From: Clostridia bacterium
GTDB lineage: Bacteria; Bacillota; Clostridia; Oscillospirales; CAG-272
Assembly (NCBI GenBank): GCA_017464565.1
Contig: JAFTZH010000020.1
Span: forward strand, 1-54,477
Direction: 5' to 3'
Length of the DNA stretch: 54,477 nucleotides
A program made the position numbers and the translations under genes. Shown in pieces: positions 1 to 8,051 of this stretch. The notes below the pieces were generated by a model. The model had not been told where the DNA came from. It saw only the letters and a list, made by a program, of their open reading frames with translations, and ran no database searches. Each line of letters starts with the position of its first letter. Positions within the stretch are counted from its first letter, which is position 1.

Positions 1-48
1 GACGACCTTTCTGCTGTCAAGCTTTTTAGCTATATCCGTGCAGTATGC
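1..48. repeat. Terminal direct repeat, left copy
   Basis: The first 48 bases are identical to the last 48 bases of the window. The left copy begins with the right arm of a hairpin (GACCTTTCTGC) that is complete only at the right end (54414-54443). The repeat is non-coding. It may be an assembly overlap, either from a circular molecule or from a contig that stopped inside a multicopy repeat. Confidence 0.95.
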
Positions 49-182
49 TTTATATCTATAATCATACTTACCCGTATAGTACTTTTTGATTTTTATTTTT
101 TAAATCATAAAAGAATTTTATGGGGAGATATATTCTTTGAATTAAAGTATAGCTTATGGGGAGAAACAAAAGAAACAAACAG

Positions 183-210
183 CCCTCGGAGCCTCGTTAT
201 GCTCCGAGGG
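183..210. terminator. Hairpin, possible terminator or repeat component
   Basis: CCCTCGGAGC at 183-192 pairs perfectly with GCTCCGAGGG at 201-210 around an 8-nt loop. Only a short T-run (TGTTT) follows, so it may be a weak terminator or simply part of the surrounding repeat. Confidence 0.45.
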
Positions 211-237
211 TGTTTCATTTAAATTAAACGTTACTCC

Positions 238-325
238 GCGGCGCGTCTTAAAAACGCGCCGCAATTGCGGGGTTCCAAGGGCACTCCCTTGGTTTGTTTC
301 TTTCATTTAGGTCGCAGACCTAAAT
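238..325. repeat. Composite three-hairpin repeat, left copy
   Basis: Three hairpins follow one another: GCGGCGCGT/ACGCGCCGC (238-246, 254-262), CCAAGGG/CCCTTGG (275-281, 286-292) and ATTTAGGTC/GACCTAAAT (305-313, 317-325). The same three modules occur in reverse order and orientation at 54297-54388. The first stem differs in sequence there but still pairs perfectly, and the other two stems are identical. Confidence 0.75.
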
Positions 326-458
326 AGAATTTCATTGTCGAATAACAAGAAATTGCATAAAATACATAAAACAAAGTAACTTCTTACGGAGTGAAGAACA
401 CGAATGTTTTTCAACTTACGGGAGAAGCAAGCCCCTCCCCTACCGTGTATGGTAAATA

Positions 459-591
459 CCTAAATTAAACTCTCCGTAGGAAGCAAGATAAAAATTAAAA
501 ATCCATACCCAACGTTTAAAGTTTTTGAAAAGGGGTTCGGGGAGAAACTTTTGCAAAAGTTTCTCCCCTTAAAAATCCAAACACAAACTAA
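459..591. repeat. Palindrome-bearing intergenic repeat module, single copy
   Basis: This matches one arm of the 270-bp element at 47154-47423. Shared features are CCTAAATTAA, a GTAGGAAGCAAG block, CCCAACGTTTAAAG, a perfect 30-bp palindrome at 539-568 centred on TTTTGCAAAA, and the terminal motif ACAAACTAA at 583-591. The outer part of the palindrome stem differs from the other copies but remains perfectly self-complementary. It ends 34 bp before the infC promoter. Confidence 0.8.
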
Positions 592-625
592 CTTCAATAA
601 AAATCATAAAAAATAAAAAAAGCAC

Positions 626-654
626 TTGACAAGAAGAAAATAATGTGATAAAAT
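626..654 (+). promoter_or_regulatory. Sigma-A promoter of the infC operon
   Basis: TTGACA at 626-631, a 17-bp spacer and TAAAAT at 649-654, with an extended -10 TG at 646-647. The predicted transcript starts near 661, giving a leader of about 165 nt before infC. Confidence 0.85.
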
Positions 655-660
655 ATGCAG

Positions 661-827
661 GAAAACAAAGCAGAACATTCTCCGTTCTCACCTTACCGCA
701 CAGGCGCGTCGGGTATATACTTAATCTCTTGCTCGTGGTTGGGCAGGTGTTTTTGCGCGGGGAATTTTCGTTCCCGCTTTTTTTATGCTCCGCCGAACAG
801 GCGGTACACGATGGAGGTGTATTTAAC
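661..827 (+). promoter_or_regulatory. infC-rpmI-rplT leader with attenuator-like terminator
   Basis: A leader of about 167 nt precedes infC. At 757-777 a GC-rich stem (GGGAA/TTCCC extended by two further pairs past one bulged G) is followed by seven T residues at 778-784, the form of an intrinsic terminator lying before the first gene. A second hairpin, CCGCC/GGCGG at 790-804, sits just before the Shine-Dalgarno. TACCGC at 693-698 could pair with GCGGTA at 801-806, offering an alternative fold. In Firmicutes the infC operon leader is commonly controlled by L20-dependent or structural attenuation. The layout here fits, but no match to a specific L20-leader model was tested. Confidence 0.65.
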
Positions 828-1352
828 ATTAGCGCAAAAGAAATGACCATCAATGAAGACATCAAAGCCAAAGAGGTAAGAGTGGTGGGTCCCGACGGAG
901 AGACACTCGGAGTTATGCCGCTTGAAGCCGCTTTGAACGCCGCCTACGACCAAGGCTACGACCTCGTGCTTATGGCGCCGCAGGCAGTTCCGCCCGTCTG
1001 TCGTATAATGGACTACGGAAAATATCGCTTTGAGAGAGACAAGAAAGAAAAGGAAGCAAAGAAAAAACAGCAGGTCATAGAGCTTAAGGAAATCCAGCTT
1101 TCTTGCCGAATAGACACTCACGACTTTGAAACCAAGCTCAGACACGCGAAAAGGTTTCTGACGGAGGGAAATAAAGTGAGAGTGGTAATGCGCTTTAAGG
1201 GACGCGAGATGAGCCACGTTTCTATCGGACAGGAGATAATGACGAAGTTTCAGGAGGCTTGCTCCGAGCTTGGCAACGTCGATAAAGCTCCCGTACTCGA
1301 CGGAAGATTTATGAGTATGGTAATCACGCCTCTGAAATTCAAATCAAACTGA
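828..1352 (+). CDS. infC: Translation initiation factor IF-3
   Basis: IF-3 binds the 30S subunit, prevents premature 50S joining and checks the start codon and initiator tRNA. The 174-residue product has the typical N-domain (INEDIKAKEVRVVGPDG), a Lys-rich linker and the C-domain ending in RFMSMVITPLK. I place the start at ATT (828-830), because GGAGGTG at 813-819 lies 8 nt before it and no Shine-Dalgarno serves the in-frame ATG at 843. AUU or other rare starts are well known for infC and make it autoregulated, since IF-3 itself rejects them. It is first in an operon with rpmI and rplT. The identity is certain. The start is inferred. Confidence 0.95.
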   Translation: MSAKEMTINEDIKAKEVRVVGPDGETLGVMPLEAALNAAYDQGYDLVLMAPQAVPPVCRIMDYGKYRFERDKKEKEAKKKQQVIELKEIQLSCRIDTHDFETKLRHAKRFLTEGNKVRVVMRFKGREMSHVSIGQEIMTKFQEACSELGNVDKAPVLDGRFMSMVITPLKFKSN

Positions 1353-1426
1353 CTTTGTTCATAAACAAACGGCGGGAGACCGCGGATTTTATGATATAAA
1401 CGAATATCGAAAAGGAGACTATAAAA

Positions 1427-1621
1427 ATGGGAAAAATCAAGACACATAAGGCGTCGGCTAAAAGATTTTCTGTTACCGGATCGGGTAAGGTAAAGATGGG
1501 ACACTGCCATCACAGACACAACACGGGTCTTAAGACCGCGAAGAGAAAAAGACATCTGCGCAGCGGCGCGATTCTCAGCGATGCGATGACGGCTAACGTC
1601 AGAGCACTTATTCAGAAATAA
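1427..1621 (+). CDS. rpmI: 50S ribosomal protein L35
   Basis: A 64-residue basic protein beginning with MGKIKTHKASAKRF, the usual L35 N-terminus, and containing the GHCHHRHNTGLK block. L35 is a late-assembly protein of the large ribosomal subunit. AAGGAG lies just upstream of the ATG. The position between infC and rplT is the classical order, and the three genes are most likely co-transcribed under the leader control upstream of infC. Confidence 0.97.
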   Translation: MGKIKTHKASAKRFSVTGSGKVKMGHCHHRHNTGLKTAKRKRHLRSGAILSDAMTANVRALIQK

Positions 1622-1649
1622 TTCGGAACAACAGAGGAGGACATAGAAA

Positions 1650-2003
1650 ATGGCAAGAATTAAAGGCGCAATGATGACGCGCAAGAGAAGAAATAAGATT
1701 CTTAAGGCTGCCAAGGGATATTGGGGAGCAAAATCAAAGCATTTCAAGATGGCTAAGCAAGCCGTAATGAAGAGCGGTAACTATGCTTTCGCGGGCAGAA
1801 AGATGAAGAAGAGAGACTTCCGCAAGCTTTGGATAACCCGTATCTCGGCACAGGCTAAAGCGAACGGAATGAACTACTCCACCTTTATGCACGGCTTGAA
1901 GCTTGCCGGCATCGACCTTAACCGCAAGATGCTTGCAGAGCTTGCGGTTTCCGATAAGGAAGCTTTCGCGGCACTCGCAGAAAAGTCAAAAGCAGCTCTT
2001 TAA
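1650..2003 (+). CDS. rplT: 50S ribosomal protein L20
   Basis: A 117-residue basic protein with the L20 signature region ([18 protein letters not shown], then [13 protein letters not shown]). L20 binds 23S rRNA early in 50S assembly and in many bacteria represses its own operon by binding leader mRNA. GAGGAGG lies 10 nt before the ATG. Last gene of the operon: an intrinsic terminator begins 11 bp after the stop codon. Confidence 0.97.
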   Translation: MARIKGAMMTRKRRNKILKAAKGYWGAKSKHFKMAKQAVMKSGNYAFAGRKMKKRDFRKLWITRISAQAKANGMNYSTFMHGLKLAGIDLNRKMLAELAVSDKEAFAALAEKSKAAL

Positions 2004-2013
2004 TCAGAGCTAT

Positions 2014-2040
2014 AAAACCCCGTTTTTGCGGGGTTTTATT
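2014..2040 (+). terminator. Intrinsic terminator after rplT
   Basis: AAAACCCCG at 2014-2022 pairs with CGGGGTTTT at 2029-2037, with the T-run forming part of the 3' arm. Confidence 0.9.
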
Positions 2041-2083
2041 TGTATAATTTTAGCGTTGATACAATCAGCAGGAGGGCTTGTAT

Positions 2084-2926
2084 ATGGACGGGACACTCGT
2101 TATAACGTCGCGGCAAAATCCGCGCGTGAAAAAGCTCGCCGCGCTTTCGGACAAAAAAACGAGAGAGGCGGAGGGGCTTTTCAGATTCGACGGTATTAAG
2201 CTTTTTGAGGAAGCCGCCGCCTGCGGTGTCGAAATAGAGAGCGTATATATAAAAGAATCACTGTCGGGCGAGATTTGCGCGAGGCTTTCGCACTGTCTTG
2301 AAGCTATACCACGCGAAAGGATAGCCTGCCTGTCAGACTCGGTTTTTGATAGGGTGACGGAAGAAAAATCCCCCGAGGGAATAATAACTGTTGCAAAATA
2401 TATTGACAAATTCCGTAAAATCGTTAAAATAGATAAGGAAGACTTTCCGAGGAATAGCGAGAGCGTTCTCATACTTGAATCGGTGAGAGACCCCGGAAAC
2501 GTGGGAACGATAATAAGAAGCGCGGCGGCGCTTGGAGTCGGACGCGTACTTTTTACGTCCGATTGCGCCGACCTTTATAATCCCAAGACGATAAGAGCGG
2601 CTATGGGAGCCTTGTTCCGAATAAACGCCGATAAAATAGACGCGCCCCTTTTGCCCGAATATATTCTCGGTATGCGGGGGACGGGACGTAGAGTGTTCGC
2701 GGCGTCGCTTGACGAGGGGGCTGTGCTTCTCGGAGATACGGAGATATCTTCGGGAGACTGCTTCGTTATCGGCAACGAGGGACACGGATTGTCGGAGCAA
2801 ACGATAAAAGCGTGTAACGGAAGCGTGATAATTCCTATGCAGGCGGGCTGTGAGTCGCTCAACGCTGCCGCGGCGTCGGTGATATTTATATGGGAAATGA
2901 AAAAGGCTTACGATAAAACAAAATGA
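2084..2926 (+). CDS. TrmH/SpoU-family RNA 2'-O-methyltransferase
   Basis: A SPOUT-fold methyltransferase that transfers a methyl group from S-adenosylmethionine to a ribose of rRNA or tRNA. An N-terminal substrate-binding domain (residues about 1-100; ITSRQNPRVKKLAAL, then FDGIKLFEEA) precedes the knotted catalytic domain with motif 1 (SVRDPGNVGTIIRSA), motif 2 (FVIGNEGHGLS) and motif 3 (IPMQAGCESLNAAAA). ATG 2084 is preferred over an upstream TTG at 2078 because GGAGGG at 2071-2076 has 7-nt spacing to it. A TATAAT at 2043-2048 just past the rplT terminator may be its promoter, but no clear -35 is visible. The exact RNA target (for example 23S rRNA G2251) cannot be read from the sequence. Confidence 0.9.
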   Translation: MDGTLVITSRQNPRVKKLAALSDKKTREAEGLFRFDGIKLFEEAAACGVEIESVYIKESLSGEICARLSHCLEAIPRERIACLSDSVFDRVTEEKSPEGIITVAKYIDKFRKIVKIDKEDFPRNSESVLILESVRDPGNVGTIIRSAAALGVGRVLFTSDCADLYNPKTIRAAMGALFRINADKIDAPLLPEYILGMRGTGRRVFAASLDEGAVLLGDTEISSGDCFVIGNEGHGLSEQTIKACNGSVIIPMQAGCESLNAAAASVIFIWEMKKAYDKTK

Positions 2927-2955
2927 GAAATTCAAGTATTTGAGGAGGTTTGGGA

Positions 2956-4284
2956 ATGTACGACGATGACAGTCTTTATTGGATATGGCTTGCCGACAAA
3001 TGCGGTCCTGCCTCAAAGAGCTTTGCTCGTATAGCCGACAGATTCGGCAGTCCGTTCGAGGTATACAGGCTTGAGCCCGAGGAGATAGACGCGCTCGATT
3101 TCATAAGCGAAAGACTTAAATCGGCGCTCTCCCAAAAATCTCTTGAGCGCTCTTATTCCATACTTAAATACTGTAAGCAAAACAAGATAGAGATAATAAG
3201 CTACGGGAGCCGAAAATATCCGTCAAGTCTGAAAACGCTTGAGGATCCGCCCGCCGTGCTTTATTGTGCCGGCAGACTTCCCGATTTCGACAAAAGACTT
3301 TGTATCGGAGTCGTCGGAACGAGAAAGATAAGCGCATACGGAATGCAGACCTCGTATAAGATATCATACGAAATGGCGGCTGCCAATATATGTGTTATAA
3401 GCGGAATGGCGCTCGGTGTGGACGCGGTATCGGCTTGTGCCGCTATCGAGGCGGGAGGCTGTACGGTTGCCGTGCTCGGCTGCGGTATAGATATCGTATA
3501 TCCGAAGGCTCACGCAAAGCTGAAAAACAGCATTTGCAGAAACGGAGCGGTGATAACCGAGTTTCCTCCGTCCGAGCCTCCGAACGCGAGGAATTTTCCG
3601 AAGAGAAACAGAATAATCAGCGGTCTGTCGCAGGGCGTCCTTATAGTTGAGGGGAACGCCGCGAGCGGAGCGATGATAACGGCGGAGAGGGCTATCTCGC
3701 AGGGCAGAGAGGTTTTCGCGCTGCCAGGTAAGATAAATGAGAGCAATTCCGAGGGCCCCAACGCTCTTATACGAAAGGGCGCTAACGTCGCTCTCGGCTC
3801 GGAGGACATCATTCTTCATTACGATTTTCTTTATCACGACGCGATAGATTACAGAGGCTTGAAAAAGTCGAAGCACCTGTCCGATTTCAAAGGAGAGTCG
3901 CTTGAAAAATATGGAGTCTCCTCAGAGGTGGTCTACGGCGCGCCCGTACCTCCGCGAAGCGCGGGACGAATCGGCGTGAATGATAATAAGATATCTTCGG
4001 AGCCGAAAAACGAGTTTCTTTTCTCAGAAAAGACGGATAAAGAAACCGAAACGGAAGAGAATAGAAGCGAGGAGCACGGCTCGGACAGCTCCGAGAGGGT
4101 GCTTGAAGGGCTTGACGCGCTGACGAAACGCGTTTTTGAGCTTATGCCGATAGACCGCGCCTGCACTCCCGACGAATTTATCTCGTCGGGGATAGGGATA
4201 GCCGAGGCGATAACGTCGCTTACGATACTTGAAATAAGCGGACTCGCGGTGTCGCTTCCGGGCGGAACCTATATGAGAAAATAA
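2956..4284 (+). CDS. dprA: DNA-processing protein DprA/Smf
   Basis: DprA loads RecA on incoming single-stranded DNA during natural transformation. It is also widespread in bacteria not known to be competent. The 442-residue protein has an N-terminal SAM-like helical region (about 1-80), a Rossmann-like DprA core with GVVGTRKIS at about 118-126, ISGMALGVDA, GCGIDIVYP and FPKRNRIISGLS, and a C-terminal winged-helix domain (about 385-442). A charged Glu/Lys/Ser-rich linker joins the last two. GGAGG at 2944-2948 supports ATG 2956 rather than TTG 2950. The order dprA-topA-trmFO is typical of Firmicutes. Confidence 0.95.
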   Translation: MYDDDSLYWIWLADKCGPASKSFARIADRFGSPFEVYRLEPEEIDALDFISERLKSALSQKSLERSYSILKYCKQNKIEIISYGSRKYPSSLKTLEDPPAVLYCAGRLPDFDKRLCIGVVGTRKISAYGMQTSYKISYEMAAANICVISGMALGVDAVSACAAIEAGGCTVAVLGCGIDIVYPKAHAKLKNSICRNGAVITEFPPSEPPNARNFPKRNRIISGLSQGVLIVEGNAASGAMITAERAISQGREVFALPGKINESNSEGPNALIRKGANVALGSEDIILHYDFLYHDAIDYRGLKKSKHLSDFKGESLEKYGVSSEVVYGAPVPPRSAGRIGVNDNKISSEPKNEFLFSEKTDKETETEENRSEEHGSDSSERVLEGLDALTKRVFELMPIDRACTPDEFISSGIGIAEAITSLTILEISGLAVSLPGGTYMRK

Positions 4285-4343
4285 TATTGAAACGACAGGA
4301 CGGTATACGTCCTTTAACATATTCAGAAAGGAAGAACAAATTT

Positions 4344-6641
4344 ATGTCAAATCTTGTAATAGTGGAGTCTCCCTCAAAGGCGTCTACGATAAAGGGATAT
4401 CTCGGCTCAAACTATAAGGTCATAGCCTCCAAGGGACACGTCAGAGACCTTCCCAAAAGCACGCTTGGAGTTGATATAGAGAACAATTTTGACGCTCATT
4501 ACATCAATATCAGAGGAAAGGGCGATCTTATCAAGGAGATAAGAAAGGAAGCTAAGAACGCGTCTAAGGTCTTTCTCGCAACCGACCCTGACCGTGAGGG
4601 TGAGGCTATATCTTGGCATCTTGCCGCGACTCTCGGTATTCCGCTTGAGAAAACGATGAGAATAACCTTCAACGAGATAACCAAAAGCGCTGTCAAGGCG
4701 GCGATAAAGGAGCCAAGACAGATAGATATGGATCTCGTCAACGCGCAGCAGGCGCGCAGAATACTTGACAGAATCGTTGGATATAAGATATCTCCGTTCC
4801 TGTGGAAAAACGTGAGGAGCGGACTGTCCGCGGGACGCGTTCAGTCGGTCGCTACGAGGATAATCGTCGAACGCGAGGAAGAGATACGCGGATTCGTCCC
4901 CGTGGAGTATTGGACTATCGACGCCGAGCTTCTTACCGAGGACGGCAAGCCCTTTACCGTCCGATTTTACGGAAACGGCAAGGGCAAGCTGAAGCTCTCG
5001 TGCGAGGCTGACGCTATGAAGGTAGTGGACGCGGTCAAGGGAAAGTCGTTTACGGTAAGCTCCGTAAAGAGAGCGAAGCGCCGCAAATCTCCCGCGCCGC
5101 CCTTTACCACATCTACTATGCAGCAGGAGGCGGCGAGAAAGCTCGGCTTCCAATCGCAGAAGATAATGAGGATAGCGCAGGAGCTTTACGAGGGAATTAA
5201 TATAGGCTCGGAGAACGGCGGAGTACAGGGTCTTATAACCTATATGCGTACCGACTCACTCAGAGTATCGTCAGAGGCGCAGAGCGCGGCGAGAGAATAT
5301 ATCGAGGGCAGATACGGCAGCTCGTACTGTCCCGCAAAGCCGAGAGTTTATAAATCGGGCGCGGGAGCGCAGGACGCGCACGAAGCTATCCGTCCCTCAC
5401 GCGTGGATATAGAGCCCGCGAAAATAAAAAAGCATCTTACCGCCGACCAATTCAAGCTGTATAAGCTTATCTGGGACAGATTCATAGCGTCTCAGATGGA
5501 GTCGGCAACGCTCGGAACGGTTACCGCCGATTTCAACTCGGAGGGATACGTTTTCCGCACGAGCGGATATACCGTTGAATTTCCGGGATATATGGCTCTT
5601 TACGAGGAAAGCGAGGACGATTCGAAGGTACGCAGTGCCGACGACGTATGCGAGCAAAAGGATATTCGTCTGCCCGAGCTTTCCGAGGGTCAGACGGTAA
5701 AGCAGAACGATATAGTACCCGCGAGACACTTCTCGGATCCGCCTCCGCGCTATAACGACGCCTCTCTTATTAAGTTCCTTGAGGAGCAGGGCATCGGACG
5801 CCCCAGCACGTATACGACTATAATAACCACCATAATAGCGAGAAATTACGTTAAGAGAGACGGAAAAACGCTCGTTCCCACTCCGATAGGAGAGCTGACG
5901 AACAAGCTTATGAAGGAGAGCTTCCCCGACATAGTAAACTACAAGTTTACCGCAAAGATGGAAAGCGAGCTTGACGAGATAGAGATCGGAAGCAACAGTA
6001 TGGAAAACGTTCTCGGAAGCTTCTGGTCGGGATTTGAGAAGGAGCTTGCTCTCGCGGAGGAAAATATGAAAAACTCCGAAATAGAGATACCCGCCGAGGA
6101 GACCGATTTTATCTGCGAGAAATGCGGAAGCAGAATGATAGTAAAGAACGGACGCTTCGGAAAGTTTGCGGCGTGTCCGAACTATCCGCAGTGCAAAAAT
6201 ACCAAAAAGCTCGGAGAGCCGATAAAGGAAAACGCGGATGGCAGCGAGAGCGCGGAGCAGAAAAAAACCGTGCTTGCCGATTTCAAGTGCGAGAAATGCG
6301 GCTCCGACGTGGTGCAGAGAATAGGAAAGTACGGTCCGTTTTACGCCTGCGTCAAGTATCCCGCCTGCGATTTTACGAAACAGAAAACGAGGGATATCGG
6401 AGTGCCGTGTCCCAAATGCGGCTCTAAAATAGTTATGAAAAACGGCAGAAACAAGACGGTATTTTACAGTTGTGAAAGATATCCCGAGTGCGATTTTTCA
6501 TCGTGGGATATGCCAATAAACGAAAGATGTCCGAGCTGCGGAGAGATACTTTTCCGCAAAAAAGGACAGCCGTATATCGTTTGTCATAACAAGGCTTGCG
6601 GATTTAAAAAAGCGATAGAAGAAAATAAGACCGAAGAATAA
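4344..6641 (+). CDS. topA: DNA topoisomerase I (type IA)
   Basis: Relaxes negative supercoils through a transient 5'-phosphotyrosine link. The 765-residue protein starts with the Toprim domain (NLVIVESPSKA; acidic triad region in TDPDREGEAISWHL), followed by the cleavage domain with the active-site Tyr at about 300 in TYMRTDSLRVS. At the C-terminus (from about 591) four Cys4 zinc-ribbon modules occur, each with CxxC pairs. ATG 4344 is chosen for its family N-terminus and an AGAAAGGAAG ribosome site. Upstream in-frame codons would add an unrelated extension. A small AGGACG/CGTCCT hairpin lies in the dprA-topA gap. Confidence 0.97.
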   Translation: MSNLVIVESPSKASTIKGYLGSNYKVIASKGHVRDLPKSTLGVDIENNFDAHYINIRGKGDLIKEIRKEAKNASKVFLATDPDREGEAISWHLAATLGIPLEKTMRITFNEITKSAVKAAIKEPRQIDMDLVNAQQARRILDRIVGYKISPFLWKNVRSGLSAGRVQSVATRIIVEREEEIRGFVPVEYWTIDAELLTEDGKPFTVRFYGNGKGKLKLSCEADAMKVVDAVKGKSFTVSSVKRAKRRKSPAPPFTTSTMQQEAARKLGFQSQKIMRIAQELYEGINIGSENGGVQGLITYMRTDSLRVSSEAQSAAREYIEGRYGSSYCPAKPRVYKSGAGAQDAHEAIRPSRVDIEPAKIKKHLTADQFKLYKLIWDRFIASQMESATLGTVTADFNSEGYVFRTSGYTVEFPGYMALYEESEDDSKVRSADDVCEQKDIRLPELSEGQTVKQNDIVPARHFSDPPPRYNDASLIKFLEEQGIGRPSTYTTIITTIIARNYVKRDGKTLVPTPIGELTNKLMKESFPDIVNYKFTAKMESELDEIEIGSNSMENVLGSFWSGFEKELALAEENMKNSEIEIPAEETDFICEKCGSRMIVKNGRFGKFAACPNYPQCKNTKKLGEPIKENADGSESAEQKKTVLADFKCEKCGSDVVQRIGKYGPFYACVKYPACDFTKQKTRDIGVPCPKCGSKIVMKNGRNKTVFYSCERYPECDFSSWDMPINERCPSCGEILFRKKGQPYIVCHNKACGFKKAIEENKTEE

Positions 6642-6687
6642 TTTTTGGAATTTTACGAAAAAGCGATGGTGAAAGCGAGGTCGGACG

Positions 6688-8022
6688 ATGAGCAATATTG
6701 AGATAGATATATACGGCGCGGGGCTTGCCGGCTGTGAGGCGGCGTGGCAGGCGGCGCGTCTCGGAGTTCGGGTAAGGCTTTTCGAGATGAAGCCGAGCCG
6801 ATTTACCCCCGCGCATCATTCGAAAAGCTTTGCGGAGCTCGTTTGCTCCAACTCTCTGCGCTCCGACAGCGTTACCAACGCCGTGGGTCTGCTCAAGGAG
6901 GAGCTTCGCACCTATTCCTCGCTGATACTTGAGGCGGCAGACGCCACCCGTGTTCCCGCAGGCTCGGCGCTTGCGGTAGACAGAAGGCTTTTTTCGGAAT
7001 ACGTTACCGATAAGATAAAGAGCTGTGATATGATAGAGATAGTCGAGGGTGAGGCTTGCTCGGTAGAGCGGGACAGAATATCGGTAATAGCCACGGGACC
7101 GCTCACATCCGATAAGATGGCGGACTATATATCGGGCGAGCTTGGCTGCAGAGGACTTCACTTTTTCGACGCGGCGGCGCCTATCGTCGATTTTGAAAGT
7201 ATAAATATGGACGTAGCTTTCTTTGCTTCGAGATACGATAAGGGAGACGCCGACTATATCAACTGTCCTATGACGAAGGAGCAGTACGACGCTTTTTGGG
7301 AAGCGCTCGTCTCGGCAAGAGAGGCGGAGCTTAAGGACTTTGATCGTGAGGAGCAGAAGGATATAAAGGTGTTCGAGGGCTGTATGCCCGTCGAGGTAAT
7401 GGCGAGGCGCGGTTACAACACCTTGCTTTTCGGACCTCTCAAGCCCGTGGGACTTATAGACCCCAAAACTCAGAAGGAAGCCTACGCCGTCGTACAGCTC
7501 AGGAGAGAGAATGCCGAGGGCAGTATGTATAATCTGGTCGGCTTTCAGACGCATCTCGCTTTTCCCGAACAGAAAAGGGTGTTCGGAATGATACCCGGAC
7601 TTGAGAACGCTGAGTTCTTAAGATACGGAGTAATGCATAGAAACACGTATCTCAACTCTCCCGATATTCTGCTGCCCACCTACGCTATGAAGGACGCGGG
7701 GAATATATTCTTCGCGGGACAGATGACGGGAGTTGAGGGATATATAGAATCGACGGGCTCGGGCTTCGTCGCGGGGGTGAACGCGGCGAGACTTGCGCTT
7801 GGAGAGGAAGAAATAATATTCCCGAAAACGACTATGCTCGGAGCTATGGCGGGCTACGTCGCGTGCGGAAGCGGAGCTTCTTTCGTTCCTATGAACGCGA
7901 ATTTCGGGATAATAGAACAGCTTCCCGCAAGAGTCAAGGGTGGAAAGAGAGCAAAATACGAGGCACTCTCCGACAGAGCGCTGAATACCGCGCGGGAGAT
8001 AAAGGAAAGATACGGCTTTTGA
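6688..8022 (+). CDS. trmFO: Folate/FAD-dependent tRNA (uracil-54-C5)-methyltransferase TrmFO
   Basis: Makes ribothymidine at tRNA position 54 using methylene-tetrahydrofolate and FADH2 rather than S-adenosylmethionine. The 444-residue protein opens with a GAGLAGCEAAW dinucleotide-binding motif (residues 10-20). Cys53 in ELVCSNSLRSDS matches the catalytic Cys53 described for the Bacillus enzyme. A second FAD-binding region, FFAGQMTGVEGYIES, lies near the C-terminus. GAGG precedes the ATG. Genes on both sides (topA and plsX) are closely spaced on the same strand. Confidence 0.96.
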   Translation: MSNIEIDIYGAGLAGCEAAWQAARLGVRVRLFEMKPSRFTPAHHSKSFAELVCSNSLRSDSVTNAVGLLKEELRTYSSLILEAADATRVPAGSALAVDRRLFSEYVTDKIKSCDMIEIVEGEACSVERDRISVIATGPLTSDKMADYISGELGCRGLHFFDAAAPIVDFESINMDVAFFASRYDKGDADYINCPMTKEQYDAFWEALVSAREAELKDFDREEQKDIKVFEGCMPVEVMARRGYNTLLFGPLKPVGLIDPKTQKEAYAVVQLRRENAEGSMYNLVGFQTHLAFPEQKRVFGMIPGLENAEFLRYGVMHRNTYLNSPDILLPTYAMKDAGNIFFAGQMTGVEGYIESTGSGFVAGVNAARLALGEEEIIFPKTTMLGAMAGYVACGSGASFVPMNANFGIIEQLPARVKGGKRAKYEALSDRALNTAREIKERYGF

Positions 8023-8051
8023 TTTCAAAGAACCGTAAGATGAGGTTTTGT

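Larger units (their letters stand above)
49..620. other. Non-coding, repeat- and hairpin-rich region
   Basis: No convincing gene lies here: the only open frames are short, without ribosome binding sites, or antisense to the infC leader. The stretch holds the hairpins at 183-210, 238-262, 275-292 and 305-325, then a copy of the palindrome-bearing module that also occurs near 47.2-47.4 kb. A short stretch at 385-403 reappears inverted at 54116-54134, just after the MATE gene. Confidence 0.7.

Noticed and set aside
1..620. CRISPR array in the repeat-rich left end
   Set aside because: The repeats are different hairpins, not regularly spaced copies of one unit, and no cas gene is present.
645..827. 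N-terminal extension of IF-3 from a GTG at 645
   Set aside because: This would start before the predicted transcription start and translate through the attenuator hairpin; the peptide has no similarity to IF-3.
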